Part shown: one piece after another, positions 44,394 to 54,216 of the stretch | How the letters are laid out: each line of letters begins with the position of its first letter | How positions within the stretch are numbered: position 1 is the stretch's first letter | Assembly: GCA_016285515.1 (NCBI GenBank) | Contig: JAEEQW010000002.1 | Coordinates: 62,001-126,000 of the forward strand | DNA length: 64,000 nt | Source of the DNA: Bacteroidales bacterium | Lineage (GTDB): Bacteria > Bacteroidota > Bacteroidia > Bacteroidales > BM520 | Reading direction: 5' to 3' | The notes under the pieces: generated by a model | Seen by the model: only the letters and a program-made list of their open reading frames with translations | What the model was told of the DNA's origin: nothing | The model's database searches: none | Translations under genes and position numbers: made by a program

Positions 44394-45749
44394 CTAATAC
44401 AGGAAACTCAAAAGAATACCAGCTGCAACTGCTGAACCTATGACACCAGCTACGTTTGGAGCCATAGCATGCATGAGAAGATGATTGGAAGGATCATATT
44501 TCAGACCTTGAACTTCAGATACACGTGCACTGTCAGGTACTGCAGAAACACCGGCATTGCCTATAAGAGGATTTATCTTGTTGTCGCCTCTGAGGAAGAG
44601 GTTCATTATCTTTGCGAACAGAACGCCGCAGGCAGTGGCAACCATGAATGACAAAGCTCCAAGAATGAAAATCTCAATGGATTCAGGTTTCAGGAACTGT
44701 GTTGCCTGTGTGGATGCACCAACGGTCATACCTAAGATGATAGTCACTATGTCAATCAGAGCATTGCTTGCAGTGTTGGCAAGACGTTTCGTCACTCCAC
44801 TCTCTTTCAACAGGTTACCGAAGAAAAGCATACCGAGCAACGGTAATGCCGATGGAGCGATGAAGCATGTAAGGAGAAGACCGATGATAGGGAATAAAAT
44901 CTTTTCCACCTTTGTGACAGCCCGAGGCGGTTTCATGCGTATGACTCTTTCCTTCTTGGTTGTCAGCAATTTCATAATTGGAGGCTGGATGATAGGGACA
45001 AGAGCCATGTAGGAATATGCCGCTATGGCAATGGCTCCCATAAGTTCAGGAGCAAGCTTTGACGACATGAAGATGGCGGTAGGGCCATCAGCACCACCGA
45101 TGATACCTATTGCACCAGACTGTGTTGGAGTGAATCCAAGTGAAAGTGCCACCCAGAAAGTGATGAAGATACCAATCTGTGCAGCTGCACCGAGGAGCAT
45201 CAGCTTTGGATTGGATATCAACGACGAAAAGTCAGTCATTGCACCGATTCCGAGGAAAATCAAAGGCGGATAAACACCTTTTTGGACACCAAAATACAAG
45301 TAGTTGAGCACACTTCCCTTCTCATAGATACCTATCTGCAATCCGGCTCCCTCAGCAAAAGGAATATTTCCGATGATGATGCCAACACCGATAGGGATGA
45401 GAAGCATTGGTTCGAATTCAAAACGTATTGCCAGAAAGATGAAAACAAATGCAACGAGAATCATAATCAAGTGACCTCTCTGACAGTTATAGAAACCGGT
45501 ATATTGCCAAAATTGCTTGATGCCATCAAAGCCCTTGGGTATTGGTTTTACAGGACGCACAGAAGCGACGTCGCTTGCTGAGGTAACAGGCTGACTGTTA
45601 CTGACCATCACCTCCGAAGTCTGCTGAACATCGGTAGCAGGTGTCGGAGAATTATTGACAAAAGCAGACCCGAGCAGGACGATGGCCAATACGGCCATTA
45701 CTGTCAGGAAATGCCTCATCCTTGAATCGACTGATAACTTACTCTTCAT
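44394..45749 (-). CDS. mmdB: Na+-translocating decarboxylase beta subunit
   Basis: 451 residues. The membrane subunit that couples decarboxylation to Na+ export. A ~70-residue N-terminal part with a signal-like helix (MRHFLTVMAVLAIVLLGSAFVNN) precedes the OadB/MmdB core of many helices: GAMTDFSSLISNP, GIIGGADGPTAIF (Asp of the ion path) and GNLLKESGVTKRL. It is last in the operon mce-mmdA-mmdD-mmdC-mmdB. Substrate is inferred to be methylmalonyl-CoA from the alpha subunit and epimerase neighbours. Confidence 0.92.
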   Translation of the reverse strand: MKSKLSVDSRMRHFLTVMAVLAIVLLGSAFVNNSPTPATDVQQTSEVMVSNSQPVTSASDVASVRPVKPIPKGFDGIKQFWQYTGFYNCQRGHLIMILVAFVFIFLAIRFEFEPMLLIPIGVGIIIGNIPFAEGAGLQIGIYEKGSVLNYLYFGVQKGVYPPLIFLGIGAMTDFSSLISNPKLMLLGAAAQIGIFITFWVALSLGFTPTQSGAIGIIGGADGPTAIFMSSKLAPELMGAIAIAAYSYMALVPIIQPPIMKLLTTKKERVIRMKPPRAVTKVEKILFPIIGLLLTCFIAPSALPLLGMLFFGNLLKESGVTKRLANTASNALIDIVTIILGMTVGASTQATQFLKPESIEIFILGALSFMVATACGVLFAKIMNLFLRGDNKINPLIGNAGVSAVPDSARVSEVQGLKYDPSNHLLMHAMAPNVAGVIGSAVAAGILLSFLY

Positions 45750-45752
45750 GGC

Positions 45753-46178
45753 TTATTTGATTTCGACTAAGTTAGCACCCTGGATTATGGTGTCACCAAC
45801 ATTGACAAAGATTTTAGTAACAGTGCCGTTTGATTCGGCAAGGATATCATTTTCCATTTTCATTGCCTCGTATGTAAGCAGTTTCTGACCTTTCTGAACA
45901 GTATCACCCTGATGTACCAAAATTGAAAGTATGTTTCCTGGCAGAGGCGACTTGATGATGGAAACACTTCCGGAAGGTGACGTTCCCTCCTTAGCAGGAG
46001 CCGGAGCAGCGGCACGTACAAGGACAGGAGTCTTTGTAGTAATCCTCTTCGTGGCACCTTTCTCTACTGTAACTTCGTATGGTGTACCATTAACCTCCAA
46101 CGATATTTTGTTGTCGTCCTGACTTAACAGGTCAACGTTATAGGTGCGTCCTTGAATCTTGAATGTATAATTTTTCAT
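45753..46178 (-). CDS. mmdC: Biotin carrier subunit of the decarboxylase
   Basis: 141 residues. The N-terminal ~65 residues are a small beta domain, followed by a Pro/Ala linker (VRAAAPAPAKEG) and a C-terminal biotinyl domain with EAMKMEN, the biotin lysine. It shuttles the carboxyl group from the alpha to the beta subunit. It lies 3 bp upstream of mmdB. Confidence 0.93.
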   Translation of the reverse strand: MKNYTFKIQGRTYNVDLLSQDDNKISLEVNGTPYEVTVEKGATKRITTKTPVLVRAAAPAPAKEGTSPSGSVSIIKSPLPGNILSILVHQGDTVQKGQKLLTYEAMKMENDILAESNGTVTKIFVNVGDTIIQGANLVEIK

Positions 46179-46191
46179 TTGCTATTCTTTT

Positions 46192-46569
46192 TTAATTGTT
46201 AACCCTATATTGATAATGTACCTGTTGTTTGTCGGCCCATGGAGACTGACGTTTAACCTCTCTGTTGATGGTAAGATTGGTGTTCTCAAAGTCATGCATG
46301 TCATTGAAGTAAAGATGCAGGGCTGCACCTATTGCAGCATTGACTTCACCCGAAACATCAGTGATTTCACCTTTTTCAGGCTTCCTGCCGTTTTCCTTCT
46401 TAAACAAATTCCTAACCCGCATGTTCAAGATTTTAGGTATATTTGTATAAATAATAGCCAATATCAGCAGTGCAAGAAAGACAACACTGACACCGATAGC
46501 GGCTAACATCACATGTTCATTGTGAATTCTTCCAAAATCCAATGAAATTCCTAACAACAATGTATTCAT
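46192..46569 (-). CDS. mmdD: OadG/MmdD family small membrane subunit
   Basis: 125 residues. One transmembrane helix (MLAAIGVSVVFLALLILAIIY) and a charged cytoplasmic tail with GEVNAAIGAALHLYFND. OadG-family subunits hold the alpha and beta subunits together. Operon position between mmdA and the biotin carrier supports the call. Confidence 0.85.
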   Translation of the reverse strand: MNTLLLGISLDFGRIHNEHVMLAAIGVSVVFLALLILAIIYTNIPKILNMRVRNLFKKENGRKPEKGEITDVSGEVNAAIGAALHLYFNDMHDFENTNLTINREVKRQSPWADKQQVHYQYRVNN

Positions 46570-46580
46570 AACAGATTGGT

Positions 46581-48140
46581 TTACAATGGTATATTAGAAT
46601 GTTTCTTACGAGGCATCGAATCCCTCTTTGTTGATAGGGTTGATAAAGCTCTGATGATTCTGAAACGAGTATTACGAGGTTCAATAACATCGTCAATATA
46701 GCCGTATTTTGCTGCCTGGTAAGGATTTGCGAACAGTTCTTTATATTCTAACTCTTTTTCTTTGATGAATTTCATCTTTTGATCAGGGTCGGTAATTTCG
46801 CTTATAGCCTTGCCTTCAAGGACTTCAATTGCACCCTTGGCACCCATGACAGCGATTTCAGCGGTTGGCCAAGCATAATTTGCATCGGCTCTAAGCTGCT
46901 TGCATCCCATCACATCATGTGCACCACCATACGACTTACGCAATGTAACAGTTATCTTTGGCACTGTTGCCTCACCGTAAGCAAAGAGAAGCTTTGCACC
47001 ATTGGTAATTATGCCGCCGTATTCCTGCACTGATCCTGGAAGGAAGCCAGGAACATCAACGAAAGTAACAATAGGAATATTGAATGCATCACAGAAACGG
47101 ACGAAACGTGCACCCTTACGTGATGATTCAATGTCAAGGACACCGGCATAGAACTTAGGCTGGTTGGCAACAATACCTACAGGCATACCGTTGAACTTTG
47201 CAAAACCTACAACAATGTTGCAAGCATAGTGGCTGTGAACTTCAAGGAACTCACCATTATCGACCACTGCATAAATGACATCAAGCACATCATACGGTTT
47301 GTTAGGATCTTCTGGGATGATTTCATTGAGAGAATCCTCAAGACGGTCGATAGGATCGGTACATGGAGTGACTATCGGGTCTTCCATGTTGTTGTTTGGC
47401 AAGTATTCGAGAAGTTTTCTGATAAGCAGAAGACCTTCCTCTTCAGTCGTGACCTTGAAGTGAGCCACACCAGACTTGGAAGTGTGAACGTTGGCACCGC
47501 CGAGGTCTTCAGTAGTGATTTCCTCTCCCGTAACAGTCTTTGTTACCTTAGGACCGGTAACAAACATATAGGAGTTCTTTTCACTCATGATAATGAAGTC
47601 TGTAAGAGCCGGTGAATAGACAGCACCGCCGGCACAAGGTCCGAAGATGACTGAAATCTGAGGAATCACACCGGATGCCATAATGTTTCTTTCGAAGATT
47701 TCGGCATATCCTGCAAGGCTGTTGACACCTTCCTGAATACGCGCACCACCACTATCGTTGATGCCAATAAGTGGAGCACCTACGAGCATCGCCTGATCCA
47801 TAATCTTGCAAATCTTCTTTGCAAAAGACTCGGAAAGACTGCCGCCCATAACAGTGAAGTCCTGGGAGAACACATAAACTATTCTGCCATCAATGGTACC
47901 GCGACCTGTGACGACACCATCGCCGAGGAATACTTGTTTCTCAAGTCCGAAGTTTGTACATCTGTGTGTTACAAACATGTCATACTCTTCGAAACTGCCT
48001 TCGTCAAGAAGTAACTGAATTCTTTCTCTTGCCGTCAACTTGCCCTTGCTATGCTGAGAGTCAATACGTTTCTGGCCACCACCGAGAGATGCTTCTGCGC
48101 GCTTCTCGATAAGCTGTTTTACTTTTTCTTGATTGTTCAT
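46581..48140 (-). CDS. mmdA: Methylmalonyl-CoA decarboxylase alpha subunit (carboxyltransferase)
   Basis: 519 residues with N- and C-terminal crotonase-like carboxyltransferase halves: [50 protein letters not shown] and [12 protein letters not shown]. Transfers the carboxyl of (S)-methylmalonyl-CoA to biotin. The propionyl-CoA carboxylase beta subunit is the closest alternative; the linked membrane subunits and no biotin carboxylase gene favour the Na+ pump. It starts 18 bp after the epimerase gene. Confidence 0.92.
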   Translation of the reverse strand: MNNQEKVKQLIEKRAEASLGGGQKRIDSQHSKGKLTARERIQLLLDEGSFEEYDMFVTHRCTNFGLEKQVFLGDGVVTGRGTIDGRIVYVFSQDFTVMGGSLSESFAKKICKIMDQAMLVGAPLIGINDSGGARIQEGVNSLAGYAEIFERNIMASGVIPQISVIFGPCAGGAVYSPALTDFIIMSEKNSYMFVTGPKVTKTVTGEEITTEDLGGANVHTSKSGVAHFKVTTEEEGLLLIRKLLEYLPNNNMEDPIVTPCTDPIDRLEDSLNEIIPEDPNKPYDVLDVIYAVVDNGEFLEVHSHYACNIVVGFAKFNGMPVGIVANQPKFYAGVLDIESSRKGARFVRFCDAFNIPIVTFVDVPGFLPGSVQEYGGIITNGAKLLFAYGEATVPKITVTLRKSYGGAHDVMGCKQLRADANYAWPTAEIAVMGAKGAIEVLEGKAISEITDPDQKMKFIKEKELEYKELFANPYQAAKYGYIDDVIEPRNTRFRIIRALSTLSTKRDSMPRKKHSNIPL

Positions 48141-48158
48141 TATTAATTTGTTTGATTA

Positions 48159-48590
48159 TTATTCTTTGTCAGAACTGTCACACTGCTTTGGAACCATGCA
48201 TAATTCAGTGAGTACGCTGCATGATGACTTCGGATGCAGGAAAGCGATATTCAGGCCCTCTGCACCTTTGCGCGGAGCCTGGTCAATCAGTCTCACTCCC
48301 TTTTCCTTGGCTTCGTCAAGACAAGCCTGCACATCGTCAACAAGATAAGCTATATGATGAATGCCTTCACCCTTCTTTTCTATGAATTTCGCAACGGAAC
48401 TTTCAGGGGATGTTGGTTCAAGCAGTTCAATTTTTGTCTGTCCAATCATTAAAAAAGCCGTTCTCACCTTCTGGTCTTCGACTTCTTCGACGTTGTAACA
48501 TTTAAGGCCTAATACGCCTTCATAAAAAGGCAGACAGTCTGCTATACTTTTGACTGCTATGCCAATGTGGTCAATGTGATCTAAATTCAT
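48159..48590 (-). CDS. mce: Methylmalonyl-CoA epimerase
   Basis: 143 residues of the glyoxalase/VOC superfamily. HIDHIGIAV, KIELLEPTS and GIHHIAYLVDD hold the metal residues. Converts (R)- to (S)-methylmalonyl-CoA, the substrate of the downstream decarboxylase. It leads the operon, so the unit covers the last two steps of the succinate-to-propionate route. Confidence 0.95.
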   Translation of the reverse strand: MNLDHIDHIGIAVKSIADCLPFYEGVLGLKCYNVEEVEDQKVRTAFLMIGQTKIELLEPTSPESSVAKFIEKKGEGIHHIAYLVDDVQACLDEAKEKGVRLIDQAPRKGAEGLNIAFLHPKSSCSVLTELCMVPKQCDSSDKE

Positions 48591-48607
48591 AAGAAATATT
48601 TTTTTTG

Positions 48608-48615
48608 CAAAGTTA
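48608..48615 (-). promoter_or_regulatory. -7 element for the mce-mmd operon
   Basis: The minus strand reads TAACTTTG, a perfect TAnnTTTG, 17 bp before the mce start. Confidence 0.62.
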
Positions 48616-48675
48616 ACAAATTATAAGACTTACAGCCCCAAACACACAAAAGAATTTTATTACCGATTATTTTTG

Positions 48676-48683
48676 TAACTTTG
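48676..48683 (+). promoter_or_regulatory. -7 element for the U32 gene
   Basis: TAACTTTG matches TAnnTTTG perfectly, 21 bp before the ATG at 48705. Confidence 0.62.
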
Positions 48684-48704
48684 CAGGGTCAATAAATTAA
48701 GAAA

Positions 48705-49973
48705 ATGCAAGTGAACAGACACATAGAACTAATGTCTCCGATAGGCTCTTTTGAAGCCCTGGCTGCAGCAATCCAGGCAGGCGCACAGTCGGTATATTTC
48801 GGCATCGACAAACTTAACATGCGTGCCAGAGCCTCATCTCAGAACTTCTCAATTGACGACCTGAAGACGATTTCAGCAATATGCAAAGAACACAACATCA
48901 AGACCTATCTCGCCCTCAACATCGTGCTTTACGATGAGGAATTTGAGGAGATGAAACACATCATAGATGCTGCAAAAGAAAACGGCATCACTGCAATCAT
49001 AGCCACCGACATGGCAGTGATTCTGTACGCTCGCTCAATTGGAATGGAAGTCCATATCTCCACCCAATGCAACGTCTGCAACTTCGAAGCAGTCAAGTTC
49101 TTCTCACAATACGCTGATGTCATTGTCCTCGCCCGTGAACTGAACCTCAAACAGATAGAGGAAATCTGCTACAATATTAAAAAACACAACATCACGGGAC
49201 CTTCAGGAGAACTTGTCAGAATAGAGATTTTTGTCCATGGCGCTCTCTGCATGTCAATTTCGGGAAAATGCTATCTCAGCCTCGACACATACGGAGCCTC
49301 TGCATCCGCAAACAGAGGAAGCTGCTATCAGTTGTGCAGGCGTCAATACACGGTTTACGACAAAGACCGTGAAGTTGCCCTCGACATTGATGGCCAGTAT
49401 ATCATGTCGCCAAAAGACCTCAAGACCATCGACTTTCTCGACCAGATTCTCAATGCAGGCGTTTCAGTTCTGAAGATAGAGGGCAGAGGCCGTGGCGCCG
49501 ATTATGTCAAAACTGTTACAGAGTGTTACCACGAGGCTATAATTGCATACCAGAACAATGATTTCACACAGGAGAAAATCGACAGATGTAACAACCGCCT
49601 GAAGGAGGTCTTCAACCGTGATTTCTGCAACGGCTACTATCTCGGAAGAAATTTCATCGAATGGACCGACCTGTATGGCAACAGAGCCAGCAAAGTGAAA
49701 CAATATATCGGAACTGTCACCAATTATTTTTCAAAAGTTCAAGTGGCTGAGATAACACTTGATGCCGAACAACTTGAAATCGGTGACGAAATCATGGTAA
49801 TAGGTCCAACCACCGGAGTTGAACAGACAATTGCCAACGAAATCTATTTTGAGGAAAAGCCCGTCAGCATTGCACCTAAGGGATGTGTATGTTCAATAAA
49901 ATTTCCTGTTTATCTACGAAAAAACGACAAGGTCTATAAACTTGTCCGACCTAATGAATCAGACGGCAAATAA
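48705..49973 (+). CDS. Peptidase U32 family protein (TrhP/RlhA-like RNA hydroxylase)
   Basis: 422 residues. The U32 signature region reads FVHGALCMSISGKCYLSLDT followed by ANRGSCYQLCRRQY; the four cysteines fit an iron-sulfur site. N-terminal ELMSPIGSFEALAAAIQAGA and VYFGIDKLNMRA are typical. Despite the protease name, well-studied relatives hydroxylate tRNA uridine-34 (TrhP) or 23S rRNA cytidine (RlhA). Length and motifs favour a TrhP-like role, but the substrate is not proven. It has its own promoter. Confidence 0.87.
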   Translation: MQVNRHIELMSPIGSFEALAAAIQAGAQSVYFGIDKLNMRARASSQNFSIDDLKTISAICKEHNIKTYLALNIVLYDEEFEEMKHIIDAAKENGITAIIATDMAVILYARSIGMEVHISTQCNVCNFEAVKFFSQYADVIVLARELNLKQIEEICYNIKKHNITGPSGELVRIEIFVHGALCMSISGKCYLSLDTYGASASANRGSCYQLCRRQYTVYDKDREVALDIDGQYIMSPKDLKTIDFLDQILNAGVSVLKIEGRGRGADYVKTVTECYHEAIIAYQNNDFTQEKIDRCNNRLKEVFNRDFCNGYYLGRNFIEWTDLYGNRASKVKQYIGTVTNYFSKVQVAEITLDAEQLEIGDEIMVIGPTTGVEQTIANEIYFEEKPVSIAPKGCVCSIKFPVYLRKNDKVYKLVRPNESDGK

Positions 49974-50082
49974 TAACGTTAGTAAAATATTATGTTTTAT
50001 TTGTTAATTAAAAACTAATTCCATCAAATTTGGTATGAATTTTGAATTGACACATTTTTAGAAACAATAAAAGAATAATAAT

Positions 50083-50781
50083 ATGAAAAAGTTAACTGTA
50101 GTTGCAGCATTAATATTTGCATGCGCTATTTCTTTCGGACAAAAACAGAATCCGACCATCGTCTTTGATGAAAAAACCTACGATTTTGGTGAAATTCTTG
50201 CCGGTTCAGGACCTGCAGAACACGTATTCACCTTTACCAACGTCGGCGATGAGCCTTTAATCATTTCCAACTGCAAGGCCTCCTGCGGATGTACAGTTCC
50301 AAAGTGGACAAAAGACCCTGTTATGCCGGGACAGAAAGGTTCCATTAATGTGACCTTCACCTCCACAAAAGTTGCATCCCCTAAGGCTTTCTCAAAAAGC
50401 ATTACTGTTACTTCAAACGGTAATCCCAACACCATGTTGCTGACCATCAAAGGTCATGTTGTAAGCGTATTGACTCCAGCCAGCAAAGCAGTCATAAGCA
50501 ATTCGTCCATCGACCTTGGAGAATACAACAAAAAGAATGTGAGCACTTCATTTGAAATTTCAAACGAAGGTACTGCCGACCTTGTCATAAAGAATATAGA
50601 AGCTCCTGATTTCATCAAGGTGACTCCTAAATGCAGCACCATAGTTGCTGGAAGCAAAACCGAAGTTAACGTGGTGGTTCACACCAAAGGTCTCGATAAA
50701 ATCAACGAAAACATCGTAATCACTACAGATTCAGAAAAAACCCCGACACTGACAGTCAATGTCCTGGGCAATAGAAAGTAA
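50083..50781 (+). CDS. DUF1573 exported protein
   Basis: 232 residues with the signal peptide MKKLTVVAALIFACAISFGQ. Two Ig/ASPM-like beta-sandwich repeats: YDFGEILAGSGPAEHVFTFT with CKASCGCTVP in the first, and IDLGEYNKKNVSTSFEISN in the second. DUF1573 is common in Bacteroidota envelopes; the role is unknown. The M20 peptidase gene follows 26 bp downstream. GAATTTTG at 50037-50044 is a 7/8 match to the -7 element. Confidence 0.88.
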   Translation: MKKLTVVAALIFACAISFGQKQNPTIVFDEKTYDFGEILAGSGPAEHVFTFTNVGDEPLIISNCKASCGCTVPKWTKDPVMPGQKGSINVTFTSTKVASPKAFSKSITVTSNGNPNTMLLTIKGHVVSVLTPASKAVISNSSIDLGEYNKKNVSTSFEISNEGTADLVIKNIEAPDFIKVTPKCSTIVAGSKTEVNVVVHTKGLDKINENIVITTDSEKTPTLTVNVLGNRK

Positions 50782-50807
50782 AACATTTAATTTAAAACAT
50801 TGATACA

Positions 50808-52181
50808 ATGGATTTTATAAAGAAATATATTAACGACAACAAGCAACGCTTCCTTGATGAGTTGTTCGGACTCATACGCATTCCTTCAATAAGCTCCGAA
50901 GCTGCTCACAAGCCTGATATGTACAAAGCTGCTGAGTATTGGAAGAAATCCATGCTGGATGCAGGCGCCGACAAGGCTGAAGTCTTTGAAACTGAAGGCA
51001 ACCCTATAGTTTACGGTGAAAAGATTATCGACAAGAAGCTGCCAACTGTATTGGTTTACGGTCACATGGACGTAATGCCGGTTGACCCGATAGAATTATG
51101 GAACAATCCTCCTTTTGAGCCAGTAGTAAAAGACGGTCTGATTCTTGCCCGCGGTGCTGATGATGACAAAGGACAGAGTTTCATGCATGCCAAGGCTTTC
51201 GAGTTATTGGTAAAAACGGGCAAACTGCCGTGCAACGTCAAGTTCCTCATAGAAGGTGAAGAGGAAATCGGGTCCACACACCTTTATCAGTTCTGCAAAG
51301 ACCATAAAGATATGTTGAAAGCCGATGTATTCATCGTTTCAGACACCGAGATGATTGAAGAGGACATTCCGGCAATAACAGCAGGTCTGAGAGGTCTTGC
51401 ATATTGGGAAATTGAAGTAACCGGTCCTAACAAGGACCTGCATTCAGGGATCTATGGCGGCGCCGTCGCAAATCCTATCAACGTCCTCTGCAAGATGATT
51501 GCTGACGTTCAGGATGAAAACGGACATATCACCATCCCCGGATTCTATGATGACGTGGTAATTGCCTCAGCACGTGAACGGAAACTCATGCGTAAGGCTC
51601 CATACGACGAGAAGACCTATAAAGAAGCCATTGACGTAAAGGCACTTAAAGGCGAAAAAGGATATACCACCAATGAACGTACATGGATAAGACCATCATT
51701 CGATGTGTGCGGCATTTATGGCGGCTACACAGGCGAAGGGTCCAAGACAGTCCTGCCGTCAAAGGCAACGGCAAAGATTTCATGCCGACTGGTTCCAAAC
51801 CAGGACAATCACAAGATTTCAAAACTTGTAAAGAAATACTTTGAAAAAATTGCTCCAAGATACGTCAAGGTGAAAGTCACCGAAATGCACGGAGGCATGG
51901 CTTATCTCTGTCCTATCGACCTTCCTGCATACAAGGCTGCAGAAAGAGCTTTCAACAAAGTTTATGGCAAAGAGCCTATACCTGTACGCAGCGGCGGCTC
52001 AATTCCAATCATCGCAGGTTTCGAAAGCATCCTCGGCGTAAAGAGTATTCTTATGGGATTTGGTCTCGGAAGCGACAACATACATTCGCCAAATGAGAAC
52101 TACCCTGTAAATAACTTTTATAAAGGAATTGAAACGATAGCAAATTTCTATCTGGAATATGCCAAAGACTCCAAAAAGTAA
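50808..52181 (+). CDS. M20 family dipeptidase
   Basis: 457 residues. Zinc-dependent dipeptidase with VYGHMDVMPVDP (first metal His/Asp), ARGADDDKGQ, the catalytic and metal Glu pair EGEEEIGS and VSDTEM. The lid domain is near residues 200-330 (DLHSGIYGGAVANP). No signal peptide, so cytoplasmic. It resembles the CNDP/DapE-like dipeptidase branch; the substrate is likely small peptides. Confidence 0.9.
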   Translation: MDFIKKYINDNKQRFLDELFGLIRIPSISSEAAHKPDMYKAAEYWKKSMLDAGADKAEVFETEGNPIVYGEKIIDKKLPTVLVYGHMDVMPVDPIELWNNPPFEPVVKDGLILARGADDDKGQSFMHAKAFELLVKTGKLPCNVKFLIEGEEEIGSTHLYQFCKDHKDMLKADVFIVSDTEMIEEDIPAITAGLRGLAYWEIEVTGPNKDLHSGIYGGAVANPINVLCKMIADVQDENGHITIPGFYDDVVIASARERKLMRKAPYDEKTYKEAIDVKALKGEKGYTTNERTWIRPSFDVCGIYGGYTGEGSKTVLPSKATAKISCRLVPNQDNHKISKLVKKYFEKIAPRYVKVKVTEMHGGMAYLCPIDLPAYKAAERAFNKVYGKEPIPVRSGGSIPIIAGFESILGVKSILMGFGLGSDNIHSPNENYPVNNFYKGIETIANFYLEYAKDSKK

Positions 52182-52223
52182 ATTTGGTAACACCAGTATA
52201 AAAAACCTATAAAACCTTAATCG

Positions 52224-52257
52224 AAAAAAAAGTCACCCGTTGAGGTGACTTTTTTTT
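52224..52257. terminator. Bidirectional terminator between the M20 gene and yidC
   Basis: AAAAAAAAGTCACC and GGTGACTTTTTTTT pair around CGTTGA, giving A and T runs on both sides between convergent genes. Confidence 0.92.
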
Positions 52258-52263
52258 GCCATA

Positions 52264-54192
52264 TTATCTTTTGCGCTTTGCGTTCTCTCTTGCCTGTTCG
52301 CGCTGCATCTTTTGCAACTCCTCAAGTTTCTTTTCCCAGCGCGACTTGCCGCCGTTTGACCTTCCACCTTTCTTGGTGTTTTGGGCAGCATTCAGCAACA
52401 TCTCGGCACGCAACTTTTCAGTCGGTTTAATTTTGCCTATTATATATGTCTGTAAAAATGATAATAAATTGAATAACAGGTAGTAATAACTCAAGCCAGC
52501 CGAATAGCTATTGAACAAACCTAAAAACATTATAGGCATCAGATATGTTATCATTTTCATGCCAGGCTGACCTTCCTGTCCCATACTCCTGTTGGTAATC
52601 ACAGTGTACAGGATAGTTGATGCAGTCATCAGCAAAGTAAAAAGACTGACATGGTCGCCATACAAAGGAATATTGAAAGGCAAATCTAAAATGGAATCAT
52701 AGGTTGACAGGTCATGGGCCCATAAGAACGATTTCTGACGAAGCTCAAATGCGACAGGGAAAAACCTGAACATTGACACCAATATCGGGAACTGTATCAG
52801 CATAGGCAGACAGCCCGACATAGGACTGACCCCGAACTTTTTGTAAAGTTCCATGGTAGCCTGCTGTTTCTTCATGGCATCTTCAGGATTAGGATATTTT
52901 GCATTTAACTCGTCAGTTTCAGGCTTTATGGCACGTATCTTGGCTGTACTCAGATATGACTTGTATGTCACAGGCGACAAAATCAACTTGATGAATATCG
53001 TCAACAAAAGAATTATCAAGCCATAATTACCGATAAATTTTTCAAAAAAATGGAAGATAGCCATAATACCTCGGTTTATCCACCTGTTAAGGAAGAAATT
53101 ACCAATGTTAATCTGGTCATCAAGTCCCAAATCATACTGTTTGAGCAAAGTGAACTTGGCAGGTCCAAAATACATTGACATGCCGAATGATTCGTTTGGT
53201 TCACCGTTATAAGGTACAGCAAGAACGGATGACATTGTACGCACATAACGGCTGTCAGATTGTGCTTTCCTGGCATCTTTCTTACTGGAAACGGAACCTG
53301 AAAGGAAGCATTCATCGTCCTTTGCAATCAATGTGGATGCAAAGAAACGTTGTTTATATGAAACCCACCGGGTCTTTACCGAGAGATTTTTTTCACTGTC
53401 TCTGTTTTGTGCAAGTTTATCACATTTGTCGCCATCGTACTGATAGAACAGGGTTGTTCCGTTCAGACGGTCCTCCTCTTCTTTTTCCTGCTGAAGGATA
53501 TCCATTGTCCAGTTCAGGTCAATAAAAGAATTACGCGAATAGACATATTTTTCCATGCCGACCAGATTGCAGGACACATCAATCATATAATCATCATAAG
53601 GAATATGATATGCAAACTCAATGTAGCTATTATCGGCATTAGAATCACCATTTGAAGGATACAGCCTCATTGAAAAGTCATAACCATCAGGATTAGTGAG
53701 ATTTACATTTGAAGAAACCGATGGGACAAAATATAAGTCATCGGTATTGATAAGCCGGTTATTTGAGAAGAAACTTAATCCGAAGACATTGTCAGGACCT
53801 TCGAATAAGGTCAGCGGGAGAGAATCGAATGTGTGGAATTCCGGCAATGTCACTGACGACATTCTACCACCAAGAGTGGTGAAAGTCACCTCCAGTTTAG
53901 GGGTAGAAACAGTTACGAAGGTTTCGCTGCCGTTTACAGACGATGCAAAGACACCAAACTGATTATTAATCTTCGCATTACTGATGCTATCATTTATTGA
54001 ATCATCAAACTGATTTTCATCGATATAAGTTTGAGCAGCCTGAATTGAGTCATTATGCATCCTTACAAGGTTAAGGGAATCGTTATAACGACGAGTCTGC
54101 TCAATTTGTTCCCTGGAAGGTCTCTGCCACCAGAAAAACAATGACAATACGAGGAATATAAGGACTAATCCTATTATGGAATTTTTATCCAT
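52264..54192 (-). CDS. yidC: Membrane protein insertase YidC
   Basis: 642 residues. An N-terminal helix (SIIGLVLIFLVLSLFFWW), a large periplasmic domain to about residue 370, then the conserved insertase core (FIGNYGLIILLLTIFIKLIL, SPMSGCLPMLIQFPI, YYYLLFNLLSFLQTYI). The C-terminus is strongly basic (QREQARENAKRKR), suited to ribosome contact. It inserts inner-membrane proteins. It follows pyrG by 24 bp in rpoD-pyrG-yidC. Confidence 0.96.
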   Translation of the reverse strand: MDKNSIIGLVLIFLVLSLFFWWQRPSREQIEQTRRYNDSLNLVRMHNDSIQAAQTYIDENQFDDSINDSISNAKINNQFGVFASSVNGSETFVTVSTPKLEVTFTTLGGRMSSVTLPEFHTFDSLPLTLFEGPDNVFGLSFFSNNRLINTDDLYFVPSVSSNVNLTNPDGYDFSMRLYPSNGDSNADNSYIEFAYHIPYDDYMIDVSCNLVGMEKYVYSRNSFIDLNWTMDILQQEKEEEDRLNGTTLFYQYDGDKCDKLAQNRDSEKNLSVKTRWVSYKQRFFASTLIAKDDECFLSGSVSSKKDARKAQSDSRYVRTMSSVLAVPYNGEPNESFGMSMYFGPAKFTLLKQYDLGLDDQINIGNFFLNRWINRGIMAIFHFFEKFIGNYGLIILLLTIFIKLILSPVTYKSYLSTAKIRAIKPETDELNAKYPNPEDAMKKQQATMELYKKFGVSPMSGCLPMLIQFPILVSMFRFFPVAFELRQKSFLWAHDLSTYDSILDLPFNIPLYGDHVSLFTLLMTASTILYTVITNRSMGQEGQPGMKMITYLMPIMFLGLFNSYSAGLSYYYLLFNLLSFLQTYIIGKIKPTEKLRAEMLLNAAQNTKKGGRSNGGKSRWEKKLEELQKMQREQARENAKRKR

Positions 54193-54216
54193 GATATTTC
54201 TTGTTAACTATTTATG

